This document shows, in pieces, positions 1 through 8,008 of a stretch of DNA of 27,022 nt (the stretch's first letter is position 1; each line of letters starts with the position of its first letter). The stretch is from a virus: the IMG/VR virus record IMGVR_UViG_3300023703_000898, positions 1-27,022 of that record, one strand, 5' to 3'. A model generated the notes under the pieces. That model saw only the letters and a list, made by a program, of their open reading frames with translations. It was not told the DNA's origin and made no database searches. The position numbers were made by a program, and so were the translations under genes.

Positions 1-240
1 AATAAACAAGATTGGCAAAACTGTTATTGGGCTTGTTTAGATGCTTTGAGGATTGAAGAAAAGCCACTAGACTATCTTTGTGAAGAATTTGCCTGGGGAG
101 ATCTTCCATATGATCTAGCAGCAATTTCTGCCTGGAATCTTGGATTTAGGGAAGAATCTATCAAGTATGGAGAATTGGCATTGTCACTAAATCCAAATGA
201 TAAAAGACTTAACACTAACTTAGAGTTCTATAAAAAGTAA
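1..240 (+). CDS. Partial glycosyltransferase-type protein, C-terminal TPR-like tail
   Basis: The reading frame is open from the first base of the window to TAA at 238-240, so this is the last 79 codons of a longer gene. The visible tail contains a W-x-x-C-Y-W-A-C-L-D-A-L helix, the block DYLCEEFAWGDLPYDLAAI and the ending YGELALSLNPNDKRLNTNLEFYKK (read here in two parts). This resembles the C-terminal tetratricopeptide-like helices that follow the catalytic domain in many phage and bacterial family 2 glycosyltransferases. The catalytic GT-A domain would lie upstream and is not visible. TTG at 46 or other internal codons are not needed as starts. The gene ends 28 bases before the next probable start. 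Its role could be glycosylation of virion proteins, DNA or surface sugars, but the substrate cannot be told. The family call rests on the tail only. Confidence 0.6.
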   Translation, partial: NKQDWQNCYWACLDALRIEEKPLDYLCEEFAWGDLPYDLAAISAWNLGFREESIKYGELALSLNPNDKRLNTNLEFYKK

Positions 241-250
241 TTTATGATAT

Positions 251-270
251 ATGGTAAAATTAATTACCAT
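251..270. repeat. Inverted repeat over promoter and start codon
   Basis: The 7-base arms ATGGTAA (251-257) and TTACCAT (264-270) flank the 6-base centre AATTAA. The repeat covers the -10 element and the first two bases of the start codon. It could be a DNA operator. It is less likely to act as an RNA hairpin, because transcription probably begins near 268-269. Confidence 0.4.
252..260 (+). promoter_or_regulatory. Extended -10 promoter, leaderless type
   Basis: TGGTAAAAT (TG-n-TAAAAT) lies 8 bases before the ATG at 269. That distance places the predicted transcription start at or next to the start codon. No SD sequence precedes this ATG. The element lies inside a short inverted repeat (251-270). 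Confidence 0.5.
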
Positions 271-3200
271 GACAACTTCATCAAATACTTATGCCGATAA
301 AATTTATAGCGAAAATCCAATTGCTTTGTGGGCACTTGATGAAGAGCTTCCAGAAATAATAACTGGAAATTTCTCAATTCCAGAATTTGGACAAATAGCC
401 TTTGTTCCATATTTATATACTGGAGATGAAGCAAAAGCTTATAGATATGGTTCTACAACAGATTCAGATTATGGATATTATGTCTATCTACCTTTTCCAA
501 CTGGAACAACAGAAGGTGGAATATCAACAGAACTTGCAGATGCAATAACAAATGATCAAAATATAAATGTGGATACACTATATGGGCATGTCAGTAGTGA
601 TAGTATTCCTCTTGTCTATGGAGCATCTAATGTTGCTGAAATGTATCCAGCATATGTTCCATACAAAACTACAGTTCCATCTATTCTTATTCCTGGAAAA
701 GGATTTCTGAATGAAACTGGAAAATTCTCAGACATGACCCTAGAATTTTGGATAAAAATTATTGATTTTTATAGTCAAGAAACCCCAATAAAAATTGTAG
801 GTCCAATTGGATCAGAGGATGGATTATTTATAGACAAAAGATCATTTATATTAAAAATTGGAAATAGACAATGTTCTGGTTTTATAAAAGGTTTTAACAG
901 ACCAATGCTTATAGATATAACAGTTTCAGAAACAAGTGCATCATTAATTGTCAATGGCGAAATTGTTGCTAGCATGGCAATTAATATGTCCGATACTCAG
1001 TTGCCACAAGCATACAATGGCGATGCAGAACAAGATTGGCTTGCCTTTAATGCTCATGGATCTCACAGCATAAACATAGACTGTGTTGCAATTTATAACT
1101 ATTGTGTTCCAGACATTGTAGCTAAAAAGAGATTTACTTATGGACAAGCAGTAGAACATCCACAATCAGTTTTAGCAAAGCATGGTGGTCAAACATATGC
1201 AATAGATGGATCATTTGCCAATTTTAAAAGAGGTGTCAAATACCCACAAACTAACCCTTGGCAATCTGGAACATTATCAAACCTTATTATATCTGACAAT
1301 AAATTAAAATTGCCAGAATATTCTTTACCAGAATTTTACTCATTGAGTGCAGATGGACAGCAAGAGTCATTGAGTTGGGATTCTTTCTCAATTGTTCCAT
1401 CAACCTTTGGCACATGGGGCCAGGATATAACACTTAATGCTATTGAGTTTTCATCGTCAGTTAATTACAAAAAACAATACATATCATTTAATGGGTTACC
1501 AATAAAATCATCAAAGCTTCACTCTTTTATGATTCAAATACAGAATGAATTATTAGATGGTGGTGATCCATTAGGTGACCAGGTATTATTTAAGTTGTTA
1601 GATAAGACCTCTCAAGATTACTTAATAGGAAAGATTCACGTTCAAAATGAAACTGACAATGAAATATATGCAGGAATTTATCTTAAGACATACTTTGTAA
1701 GGTCAAGTGTTTCTCAATACTCCTACTCTGATGAAGCACTAGATTCTGTCAATGGATATATATATAGCGAGTTTGATACTAATAGAGGATCGTATGGAGT
1801 CCACATTGGAACACCATTAACAAATGATCCATCTTCTCAATGTATTGGTATGGACATTTCATATATAAAAGAAAATAACCCAAATTCATTCTTGAACGGA
1901 AACTCCGATAACTGGATATTCTATATTGGTGGAGACGACTCAGAATCTGCACACTATATTGGAAGAATTGCAAAGGTTATGTTTGTTGATAACGATATAG
2001 CAGACTTTTTGCCTTCAATAAATCCAAACAATCAAGCAAGATTTGTTGATGGAAGATATACAGGAGATTGCACAGAATCTACAACATATTCTTTAGTTTT
2101 TAATGAAGTTGGTGGATACCAATATCCAGATATATCTTTGTGTGGATATTGGTCACAAAATATACCATTTTCAAGACTATGCTCCACTGTAAATGAAATT
2201 AAAACTTTAGATTTTGTGCAAATAAACACTTTTACAAATGAAAAGATATACACAGATAGTTCTTATCAAGTATTTGCATCAATAGATGATACTGCAACAA
2301 ATGATATATCAGCCATATTCTCTCAATATTCTGTTGGAGTAGCCGATGGAGAAATTTTAGTATCTGAAAAATCTAACACAGATCCTGATTTTGAAAATCA
2401 ATACGTAAACATAATAGTTTCTTTAAAAACAAAGGGAATCTTTACAGAAAACCCATTTGTTGAAAAGATTCAAATATCCTCAAGAATTAATGACGATGCA
2501 CACTCAATTGGTTCTAAGTTTGGAATTTCTGCATATCCATTTGGTTCAGAATCTAAAAAAGTTTTATATTCAACATATATGGATTCAACTCCATATAACT
2601 ATATGACTGGTGTTTCTGGAATATCTTTATTGGGACAGTTGCCATCAACCCATTTCGATGGATTGTGTGATTCTGGAATTAGAATTCCAATTAATTACAA
2701 TAATTCAAATGATTTTTATATTCAATCGTTACAGTTCTACTACAAACCAATAAGATCAACAATAGAAGATTTCATGACTTTGGGGTTTGGATATGACTCT
2801 AATCTGGAATCATATTGGTATCCATTATTTGATGTCTATAGTCAAACATCATATATTCCTAATGGATATGCTGAAACAATACCAATGAACCATTTAAGGG
2901 TAAAAGCTTTGAGGGTATCAGATAGACTTGTAAAATTATTGTGTGTAAATATATCAGATGGAATAGAGACAGACATTACAGAGCATATTAAATTTACCAT
3001 AAATGGACACAATATTGTTGGTGACATTAATATAGAAACTATAGAATGGTCTGTGATTGGAATTCTATTCCCAACACCATTAAACATGTCTGGTCAAGGA
3101 TATAGCATTGATATTATTGGTCCTGGAGTATTCAACAATATTGTGTATTTAAAAATACCAAAAGATGACTTATTTAGTAGAATTGTTGCTAATACTTGGC

Positions 3201-3448
3201 AACAGGTCCTAACAGATCACACATGGAACAACATATTATCATTAAATACAAACTGGCAAGACGCATATCTTGATCAGGTTCCTGCAATATATACAGTAAC
3301 TCCAGACTATCTATATAACTTATATCAGGGAACAAACAGAATTATAGTTGCATCAAGTCCACAAAAATCTGATATTGCTATCAGATATTCTTCTTCATCA
3401 CTATACAAAAATGTTTTGTGGTTGTCTGAAAATATTAAACCTGTATAA
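269..3448 (+). CDS. Large LamG-like (concanavalin-fold) structural protein, probable tail/adsorption protein
   Basis: A protein of 1059 residues. I chose ATG 269 (MTTSSNTYADKIYSENPIAL) over the in-frame ATG 251, because 251 lies inside the promoter element. After an N-terminal segment with the block ENPIALWALDE, residues about 145-270 read as a LamG/concanavalin-like jelly roll: MTLEFWIK, then GLFIDKRSFILKIG, then ITVSETSASLIVNGEIVASM. A second beta-rich region with similar features runs from about residue 360 to 590 (for example NWIFYIGG and YIGRIAKVMFVDNDI). The C-terminal part contains a W-rich stretch (NTWQQVLTDHTWNNIL). No signal peptide or membrane segment is visible. LamG domains in phage virions usually bind carbohydrate. 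The gene lies upstream of the portal rather than with the tail-tip genes, which is unusual. It could be a capsid-attached fibre instead of a tail protein. Function is inferred from fold-like patterns only. Confidence 0.6.
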   Translation: MTTSSNTYADKIYSENPIALWALDEELPEIITGNFSIPEFGQIAFVPYLYTGDEAKAYRYGSTTDSDYGYYVYLPFPTGTTEGGISTELADAITNDQNINVDTLYGHVSSDSIPLVYGASNVAEMYPAYVPYKTTVPSILIPGKGFLNETGKFSDMTLEFWIKIIDFYSQETPIKIVGPIGSEDGLFIDKRSFILKIGNRQCSGFIKGFNRPMLIDITVSETSASLIVNGEIVASMAINMSDTQLPQAYNGDAEQDWLAFNAHGSHSINIDCVAIYNYCVPDIVAKKRFTYGQAVEHPQSVLAKHGGQTYAIDGSFANFKRGVKYPQTNPWQSGTLSNLIISDNKLKLPEYSLPEFYSLSADGQQESLSWDSFSIVPSTFGTWGQDITLNAIEFSSSVNYKKQYISFNGLPIKSSKLHSFMIQIQNELLDGGDPLGDQVLFKLLDKTSQDYLIGKIHVQNETDNEIYAGIYLKTYFVRSSVSQYSYSDEALDSVNGYIYSEFDTNRGSYGVHIGTPLTNDPSSQCIGMDISYIKENNPNSFLNGNSDNWIFYIGGDDSESAHYIGRIAKVMFVDNDIADFLPSINPNNQARFVDGRYTGDCTESTTYSLVFNEVGGYQYPDISLCGYWSQNIPFSRLCSTVNEIKTLDFVQINTFTNEKIYTDSSYQVFASIDDTATNDISAIFSQYSVGVADGEILVSEKSNTDPDFENQYVNIIVSLKTKGIFTENPFVEKIQISSRINDDAHSIGSKFGISAYPFGSESKKVLYSTYMDSTPYNYMTGVSGISLLGQLPSTHFDGLCDSGIRIPINYNNSNDFYIQSLQFYYKPIRSTIEDFMTLGFGYDSNLESYWYPLFDVYSQTSYIPNGYAETIPMNHLRVKALRVSDRLVKLLCVNISDGIETDITEHIKFTINGHNIVGDINIETIEWSVIGILFPTPLNMSGQGYSIDIIGPGVFNNIVYLKIPKDDLFSRIVANTWQQVLTDHTWNNILSLNTNWQDAYLDQVPAIYTVTPDYLYNLYQGTNRIIVASSPQKSDIAIRYSSSSLYKNVLWLSENIKPV

Positions 3449-3450
3449 TG

Positions 3451-3459
3451 TGGTATACT
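3451..3459 (+). promoter_or_regulatory. Extended -10 promoter, leaderless type
   Basis: TGGTATACT lies 7 bases before ATG 3467. A second hexamer, TATAAT, sits ten bases upstream at 3444-3449 and overlaps the stop codon of the preceding gene. No SD sequence is present before ATG 3467, which fits a leaderless mRNA. Confidence 0.5.
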
Positions 3460-3466
3460 TGTGGTT

Positions 3467-3856
3467 ATGAAACAACCACAAATGAGATTTCCTGGTCAAG
3501 TAGGCAAGACCAAGGTCCAAGTTATAAATGAATCGTTTACCAATGCAGGTATTTATGTATGGAAGTTACCTACAGGAAAATACTTTACAGATGGTGAAGG
3601 TAATGCCCTTAGCATCGAATCAATGAAGGGTGACCAAGCAAAGATTACAGAATTAACCCAAGCAGCAGCTTATTATGGTCAGGCTGAAGGGTCAGCAGAG
3701 TTTTTCCCAGGAGTAAGAAAGATTACAGATGAAGAATACTCAGAGCAAGTAGACAGAATGGCACAAGGACTCATTCCATCAGAGAATGACCTAGGTGCAC
3801 TGATTGCAGCCAAGAAGACTCTAGACACATATGGAGCAGGTGCATTTGATGAGTAA
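3467..3856 (+). CDS. Small pre-portal phage protein of unknown function
   Basis: A protein of 129 residues starting MKQPQMRFPGQVGKTKVQVI. I chose ATG 3467 because it sits at the expected distance from the -10 element. GTG 3461 would add only two residues before it. The protein is soluble and mixed alpha/beta: a beta-rich N-terminal half (INESFTNAGIYVWKLPTGKYFTDGEG) and a more helical, acidic C-terminal half. No enzyme motif, signal peptide or coiled coil is evident. It overlaps the portal start by 8 bases, so the two are probably translationally coupled and made together. Proteins in this position are often minor head components or portal partners, but I do not recognise the family and assign no function. 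Confidence 0.7.
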   Translation: MKQPQMRFPGQVGKTKVQVINESFTNAGIYVWKLPTGKYFTDGEGNALSIESMKGDQAKITELTQAAAYYGQAEGSAEFFPGVRKITDEEYSEQVDRMAQGLIPSENDLGALIAAKKTLDTYGAGAFDE

Positions 3857-5453
3857 TGAAATTACAAAGATAGCAATTCCAATTAAGTGGGATAACGAGA
3901 TTGAGGTGGAAAATCCTTTTAAGGATTCTGATCCATTTAAAAAGAACTGGGATGAAATAAAAGACTATAACGGTCTTGACATAAACTTTAAGCGTAGGAC
4001 TGCAAGAAACCTTTCTAAAGTTCAAGCAACAGGTCAGTATATGGATTCAGCACTTGCTGTTCAGTCTGGATCAGGGGCACAGTCAAAAGCAATCAATCCA
4101 GGTATGGTATATAGAAATGCCTATGGTCTGTTTGACGTAATTACCCCACCATATGACCTATATGAATTAGCAAACTATTACGACACCTCATTTGCTAATC
4201 ACGCAGCTATTGATGCCAAGGTAGAAAATATTGTTGGTCTTGGATACGACTTTGTTATTTCAGATAAAACAATGATGAAGTTAGAAGCACAGAAAGATGC
4301 AGAAGCAGTTTCTCGTGCAAGAAACAGAATTGAAAGACTCAAGGTTCAATTACGTGATTGGCTTGAGGGATTAAATCAAGATGAAAGCTTTACTCTTGTT
4401 ATGGAAAAGGTGATCACTGATCTCCATGCAACTGGTAATGGATTTATAGAAATCGGTAGAACTGTAACTGGAGAAATTGGATATGTAGGACATATTCCAG
4501 CAACGACTATTCGTGTTCGTAGACTTCACGATGGATTTGTTCAGGTAATTGGTAATAAGGTTGTTTACTTCCGTAATTTCGGGGCATCTAATAATAATCC
4601 AATTACAGATGATAAGCGTCCTAATGAGATTATTCACCTAAAGGAATACTCTCCACTAAACACTTTTTATGGTGTGCCAGATGTTATTGCTGCTATGCCA
4701 TCACTCCTAGGTGATTCGCTTGCATCACAGTATAACATTGACTACTTCCAAAATAAGGCAGTTCCTCGTTATATTGTTACTCTAAAGGGTGCACAACTAT
4801 CTGCTGAATCAGAGGATAAGCTATTCCGATTCCTGCAGACTGGACTTAAAGGACAGAGCCACAGAACTCTATATATTCCTCTCCCAGGAGACTCTGAAAC
4901 CAATAAGGTTGAGTTCAAGATGGAGCCAATTGAAAATGGTGTTCAAGAGGGATCGTTCTCTGTTTACCGTAAGCAAAATCGTGACGATATCCTAGTAGCT
5001 CACCAAGTTCCATTATCAAAGCTTGGTGGAGGAGATTCTGGAGCTATTGCAGCATCTCTTGCTCAAGATCGAACCTTTAAAGAGCAGGTAGCAAGACCAG
5101 CACAACGCAACATTGAGAAAGTTCTAAATAAGATTATTCGTGAAAAGACAGATATCCTAGAACTCAAGTTCAACGAGCTTACTCTTACAGATGAACTTGC
5201 TCAATCGCAGATTCTTACTAACTATGTTAAGAACCAGATTATGGTTCCTAATGAAGCTCGTGAGGTTCTAAACCTTCCAGAACGTGAAGATGGAGATAAA
5301 ATTGTTCTGCCAACAGCACGTCAGTCTGCAGATGCAAATGCAAACAACAGACAAAATAGAACTCGTGATGCCCAGCGTCAACAGGCTCAAGCAGACAATA
5401 CTGCAACTACTTCTGGTAGAAATCCAAAAGGAGAAGGTAGATCCTCAGAATAG
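3849..5453 (+). CDS. Phage portal protein (PBSX/HK97-like)
   Basis: A protein of 534 residues that forms the dodecameric DNA channel at one capsid vertex and docks the terminase and connector proteins. I chose ATG 3849 (MSNEITKIAIP) over in-frame ATG 3831 because it overlaps the preceding stop in the usual coupled way and AGGTG lies just upstream. Diagnostic portal features are the block PPYDLYELANYYDTSFANHA (about residues 99-118), then YVGHIPATTIRVRR, the HLKEYSPLNTFYGVPDVIAA block (about 263-282) and VAHQVPLSKLGG (about 383-395), the conserved post-wing sequence of PBSX-type portals. The last 40 residues are a Gln/Asn/Arg-rich disordered tail. The position just before protease and capsid genes supports the call. 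No terminase gene is in this window. It is probably encoded upstream. Confidence 0.92.
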   Translation: MSNEITKIAIPIKWDNEIEVENPFKDSDPFKKNWDEIKDYNGLDINFKRRTARNLSKVQATGQYMDSALAVQSGSGAQSKAINPGMVYRNAYGLFDVITPPYDLYELANYYDTSFANHAAIDAKVENIVGLGYDFVISDKTMMKLEAQKDAEAVSRARNRIERLKVQLRDWLEGLNQDESFTLVMEKVITDLHATGNGFIEIGRTVTGEIGYVGHIPATTIRVRRLHDGFVQVIGNKVVYFRNFGASNNNPITDDKRPNEIIHLKEYSPLNTFYGVPDVIAAMPSLLGDSLASQYNIDYFQNKAVPRYIVTLKGAQLSAESEDKLFRFLQTGLKGQSHRTLYIPLPGDSETNKVEFKMEPIENGVQEGSFSVYRKQNRDDILVAHQVPLSKLGGGDSGAIAASLAQDRTFKEQVARPAQRNIEKVLNKIIREKTDILELKFNELTLTDELAQSQILTNYVKNQIMVPNEAREVLNLPEREDGDKIVLPTARQSADANANNRQNRTRDAQRQQAQADNTATTSGRNPKGEGRSSE

Positions 5454-5490
5454 TGTATAATGTTATTGTAACAATTATATAAAAAGGGTC

Positions 5491-5496
5491 TATAAT
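5491..5496 (+). promoter_or_regulatory. -10 promoter (TATAAT), leaderless type
   Basis: A perfect TATAAT ends 8 bases before ATG 5505, with no SD sequence in between. It lacks the TG of the extended form. Another TATAAT stands at 5456-5461, and the 11-base palindrome ATTGTAACAAT (5465-5475) lies between them near the expected -35 zone. Confidence 0.5.
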
Positions 5497-5504
5497 ATAG
5501 TAGT

Positions 5505-6785
5505 ATGACTATTCAAAAAGCACATTGGGATACAGAGGGTGAAAATGTTCGCCTATCTATGCCGTTCAGCAAAGTAGATGCAGAACGTAGAATCGTTTCT
5601 GGTTTTGCTACGCTTGATAACATTGACAAGCAAGCAGACATCGTAACCACAGAAGCAAGCTTAAAAGCTTTTGCAAAGTTCCGTGGCAACATTCGTGAAA
5701 TGCACAAAGATATTGCAGTGGGCAAAATGGTTTCATTTAAAGAAGATAAATATTTTGACCCAGAAACAAAGAAATTCTATTCAGGAGTTTATGTATCAGC
5801 ATACGTTTCTAAGGGTGCACAGGATTGCTGGGAGAAGGTTCTAGATGGAACTTACTCAGGTTTTTCTATTGGCGGTAGAATGAACGACTACGAGAATGCA
5901 TATGATGAAAAGGTGGATGCTTCTGTTCGTATTATTAAGGATTATGATTTGGTAGAACTTTCACTAGTTGATAACCCTGCAAATCAATTTGCAAACATTC
6001 TTGCAATTCAAAAAGTAGATGGTGTAGACACTGTTACTGGCACATCAGCTGATGTTGCTATTGAGAATGTATTCTGGGACAAGGACAATGGAATTATTAC
6101 TCTTTCTGAAGAAGAAGTAGCAGTAAGTCCAGTATCAGGCAACCCAATGCAAAACATAGGTTTCGTTGAAAAAGATGACAGCGAAAAAACAGATATGATC
6201 AAATTCTTGGTGGATAGTGCTAAAGGCATTGCAATTACCAAGAACCAACAGGAGGATAATATGACAGACAACGAAATTGTTAATGCTCCAGCTGCAGATG
6301 CTGCAGATGAAGTTGTTGTTGCAGATGTCGCTCCAGAGGCAGATGCCGAAGTTGCAGCTCCAGCCGTAGAGGCTGAAGAGGTTGCAAAGGCAGATACTAA
6401 GCCAGCTGATGAAGAGGTAGCAGAGGGCGAAGAGGATGCAACCGAATCTTCACAAGATGAAGAGAAGGAAAAGGTGTCCAAGTCAGACGAGGCTATTGCC
6501 GATCTGAAGAACAGTATTGCATCGGCCTTTAGCGATATTCTTGAAGTAGTTAAGGCACAGGCTGCCGAAATTGCTGAACTTAAAAAGTCTGTAGGCCACG
6601 TGTCAGCACAAATTGCTGATGCAGAGTCAGACTTTGGAAATCTTGGAAAGCGTATTGACGCAGTAGAAGCAGATACCGCTTTCCGCAAATCTGGCGATCT
6701 GGGCGAGATCGTTCAGGAACCAGCAATGGTTGAAAAATCAATATGGGGCGGAAGTTTCCTCAAATCATCCGATCTATTTAGATAA
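5505..6785 (+). CDS. Prohead maturation protease fused to scaffold domain
   Basis: A protein of 426 residues. Residues 1 to about 165 match the XkdF/HK97-type prohead serine protease pattern. It has an early beta region (RRIVSGFATLDNIDKQADIV), a candidate catalytic histidine H67 in GNIREMH, a candidate catalytic serine S121 in SGFSIGG, and the family-typical close DLVELSLVDNPANQF. The protease trims scaffold and capsid proteins during head maturation. About residues 170-250 form a linker. From 253 onward the protein is an acidic Ala/Glu/Asp-rich stretch followed by a coiled coil (about 335-395), typical of scaffolds. ATG 5505 is supported by the upstream TATAAT. A strong internal start at 6261 would also give the scaffold as a separate product, so the full-length protein is the protease-scaffold fusion. 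The catalytic assignment is by pattern and not tested. Confidence 0.85.
   Translation: MTIQKAHWDTEGENVRLSMPFSKVDAERRIVSGFATLDNIDKQADIVTTEASLKAFAKFRGNIREMHKDIAVGKMVSFKEDKYFDPETKKFYSGVYVSAYVSKGAQDCWEKVLDGTYSGFSIGGRMNDYENAYDEKVDASVRIIKDYDLVELSLVDNPANQFANILAIQKVDGVDTVTGTSADVAIENVFWDKDNGIITLSEEEVAVSPVSGNPMQNIGFVEKDDSEKTDMIKFLVDSAKGIAITKNQQEDNMTDNEIVNAPAADAADEVVVADVAPEADAEVAAPAVEAEEVAKADTKPADEEVAEGEEDATESSQDEEKEKVSKSDEAIADLKNSIASAFSDILEVVKAQAAEIAELKKSVGHVSAQIADAESDFGNLGKRIDAVEADTAFRKSGDLGEIVQEPAMVEKSIWGGSFLKSSDLFR
6250..6263 (+). promoter_or_regulatory. Internal ribosome binding site and ATG inside the protease gene
   Basis: AGGAGG (6250-6255) is followed after 5 bases by ATG 6261, in frame with the protease. 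It is one of the strongest SD sequences in the window, and it sits exactly at the junction between the protease/linker and the scaffold part. Confidence 0.7.
6261..6785 (+). CDS. Nested scaffolding protein from in-frame internal start
   Basis: A predicted protein of 174 residues, identical to the C-terminus of the protease gene product and starting MTDNEIVNAPAADAADEVVV. Residues 1-70 are very acidic and Ala-rich, residues about 80-145 form a heptad-like coiled coil (VVKAQAAEIAELKKSVGHV), and a short C-terminal patch ends in FLKSSDLFR. An acidic disordered region, a coiled coil and a basic or hydrophobic C-terminal capsid-binding end are the usual layout of phage scaffolds. The capsid protein downstream has only a short N-terminal arm and no HK97-like delta domain, so a separate scaffold is expected. 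The same gene architecture is known for lambda C and Nu3. Evidence here is the RBS, the frame and the composition. The product itself is inferred. Confidence 0.65.
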   Translation: MTDNEIVNAPAADAADEVVVADVAPEADAEVAAPAVEAEEVAKADTKPADEEVAEGEEDATESSQDEEKEKVSKSDEAIADLKNSIASAFSDILEVVKAQAAEIAELKKSVGHVSAQIADAESDFGNLGKRIDAVEADTAFRKSGDLGEIVQEPAMVEKSIWGGSFLKSSDLFR

Positions 6786-6814
6786 AAAAACAAAAATTCA
6801 TGGAGGTGAAAGAT

Positions 6815-7903
6815 ATGTCGGAAGAAATTCTAAAGAATAATCCAGGTGCAACCTACCCAAACTCAGAGGGTGGTTTCGCAGCTGGTGGTATTGGTGGTGT
6901 AACTGATCCAGGCTTTGCTTACCTAGGTAACACAGCTGACGCTAACTTTGGTCTTACAAGCGGTCCTAACGCTGTAAATCCATCGAACACTGCCAACCCT
7001 AATTACCCAGGTGCTGGTATCCTGCGTCCAGAGCAAGCAAAACGTTTTATTGACTATGTTTGGGATGCAACCACACTTGCAAATGACGGTCGCCGTGTAA
7101 CTATGAGAGCTAACACAATGGAGCTTGAGAAGGTTAACGTTGGTGAGCGTGTAGTTCGTGCAGCTAATCAGGGAGATGCAAGCTTCACAAATGCTGGAGC
7201 GACATTCTCAAAGGTGGAGCTTACTACTAAGAAGCTACGTCTTGACTGGGAAGTCTCAGCTGAGGCCCTAGAGGACAATATCGAAGGAGGTGCTCTTGAG
7301 GACCACTTGGTTCGCTTGATGACCACCGCTTTCGGTAATGACATCGAAGACCTAGCTATCAATGGTGACACTGCACAGTCAGGAGACGCATTCCTTGGTA
7401 TTATGAACGGTTTCGTTCAGCACACCAAGAATGACGACTTCGCACACCAGGCAGTTGTTTCAAATGGTGCTGATTGGACCACTGAGGATCTACAGAAGCT
7501 AATCTTGGCTATGCCAAGACGCTACCGTGCTCTGCAGTCAGGTCTTAAGTTCTATGCTGGAACTGACACCTTTGCAAATATCGTTAAGAACAACGGAACC
7601 TCGTTCAACGCCATCGGTTCAACCGAAGGTGCACGTGGTGACTACTTCGCAGGTCTAGACCAGACCTTCGGTGGAGCACGTCAAACTCGTGTTCTAGGTG
7701 TTCCTGTTCTTGAGGTCCCTTACTACCCAGCAGACTATGTAGACCTTACATTCCCTGCTAACCGTATTTGGGGATTCCAGCGTGACATCACCGTCAACCG
7801 CTTCTACGTTCCAAAGAAGGACACAATTGAATACACCGTATTCGTCCGCTTCGGAATTAACTGGGAAGAGCAAGACGCTGTTGCATTCGCAACCAAGGGC
7901 TAA
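6815..7903 (+). CDS. Major capsid protein (HK97 fold)
   Basis: A protein of 362 residues that forms the icosahedral shell. ATG 6815 (MSEEILKNNPGATYPNSEGG) is chosen because the strong SD GGAGGTGA (6802-6809) stands 5 bases upstream. In-frame ATG 6800 would overlap that SD. Residues 1-68 are a flexible Gly/Asn/Pro-rich arm. The fold begins at LRPEQAKRFIDYVWDATTL (from about residue 69) and continues through the E-loop-like ERVVRAANQGDASFTNAGATF and the helix LEDNIEGGALEDHLVRLM. It closes with FVRFGINWEEQDAVAF near the C-terminus. This pattern matches capsid proteins common in actinobacteriophages and some Firmicutes phages. The coding sequence is richer in C-ending codons (AAC, TTC, GAC, ATC, AAG) than its neighbours, as expected for the most abundant virion protein. 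A terminator follows directly. Confidence 0.92.
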   Translation: MSEEILKNNPGATYPNSEGGFAAGGIGGVTDPGFAYLGNTADANFGLTSGPNAVNPSNTANPNYPGAGILRPEQAKRFIDYVWDATTLANDGRRVTMRANTMELEKVNVGERVVRAANQGDASFTNAGATFSKVELTTKKLRLDWEVSAEALEDNIEGGALEDHLVRLMTTAFGNDIEDLAINGDTAQSGDAFLGIMNGFVQHTKNDDFAHQAVVSNGADWTTEDLQKLILAMPRRYRALQSGLKFYAGTDTFANIVKNNGTSFNAIGSTEGARGDYFAGLDQTFGGARQTRVLGVPVLEVPYYPADYVDLTFPANRIWGFQRDITVNRFYVPKKDTIEYTVFVRFGINWEEQDAVAFATKG

Positions 7904-7932
7904 TACCCATTTTATAACTGAATATAGAAATG

Positions 7933-7967
7933 GAGGGGCAGGAGAAATCCTGCCTCTCTTTTCTTTT
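7933..7967 (+). terminator. Rho-independent terminator after the capsid gene
   Basis: An 11-base-pair stem GAGGGGCAGGA (7933-7943) / TCCTGCCTCTC (7948-7958) with one G-T pair is closed by a GAAA tetraloop. The T-rich run TTTTCTTTT follows. It separates the capsid transcript from the connector genes. Confidence 0.9.
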
Positions 7968-7973
7968 AATTAA

Positions 7974-7982
7974 TGATATAAT
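7974..7982 (+). promoter_or_regulatory. Extended -10 promoter with SD-bearing leader
   Basis: TGATATAAT follows the terminator. The predicted start near 7989 gives a leader of about 20 bases that contains AAAGGAG (7994-8000), 8 bases before ATG 8009. Unlike the leaderless sites, this one keeps an SD sequence. Confidence 0.55.
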
Positions 7983-8008
7983 TAAAATATTGAAAAGGAG
8001 ATGATTTT

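Noticed and set aside
4371-4637. 88-codon minus-strand frame inside the portal gene
   Set aside because: No RBS or recognisable protein, and it is fully covered by a confident portal gene.
6008-6688. 226-codon open frame on the minus strand
   Set aside because: It lies opposite the Ala/Glu/Asp-rich scaffold region. Its Ser/Ala-rich translation is the mirror of that composition, with no RBS or family likeness.
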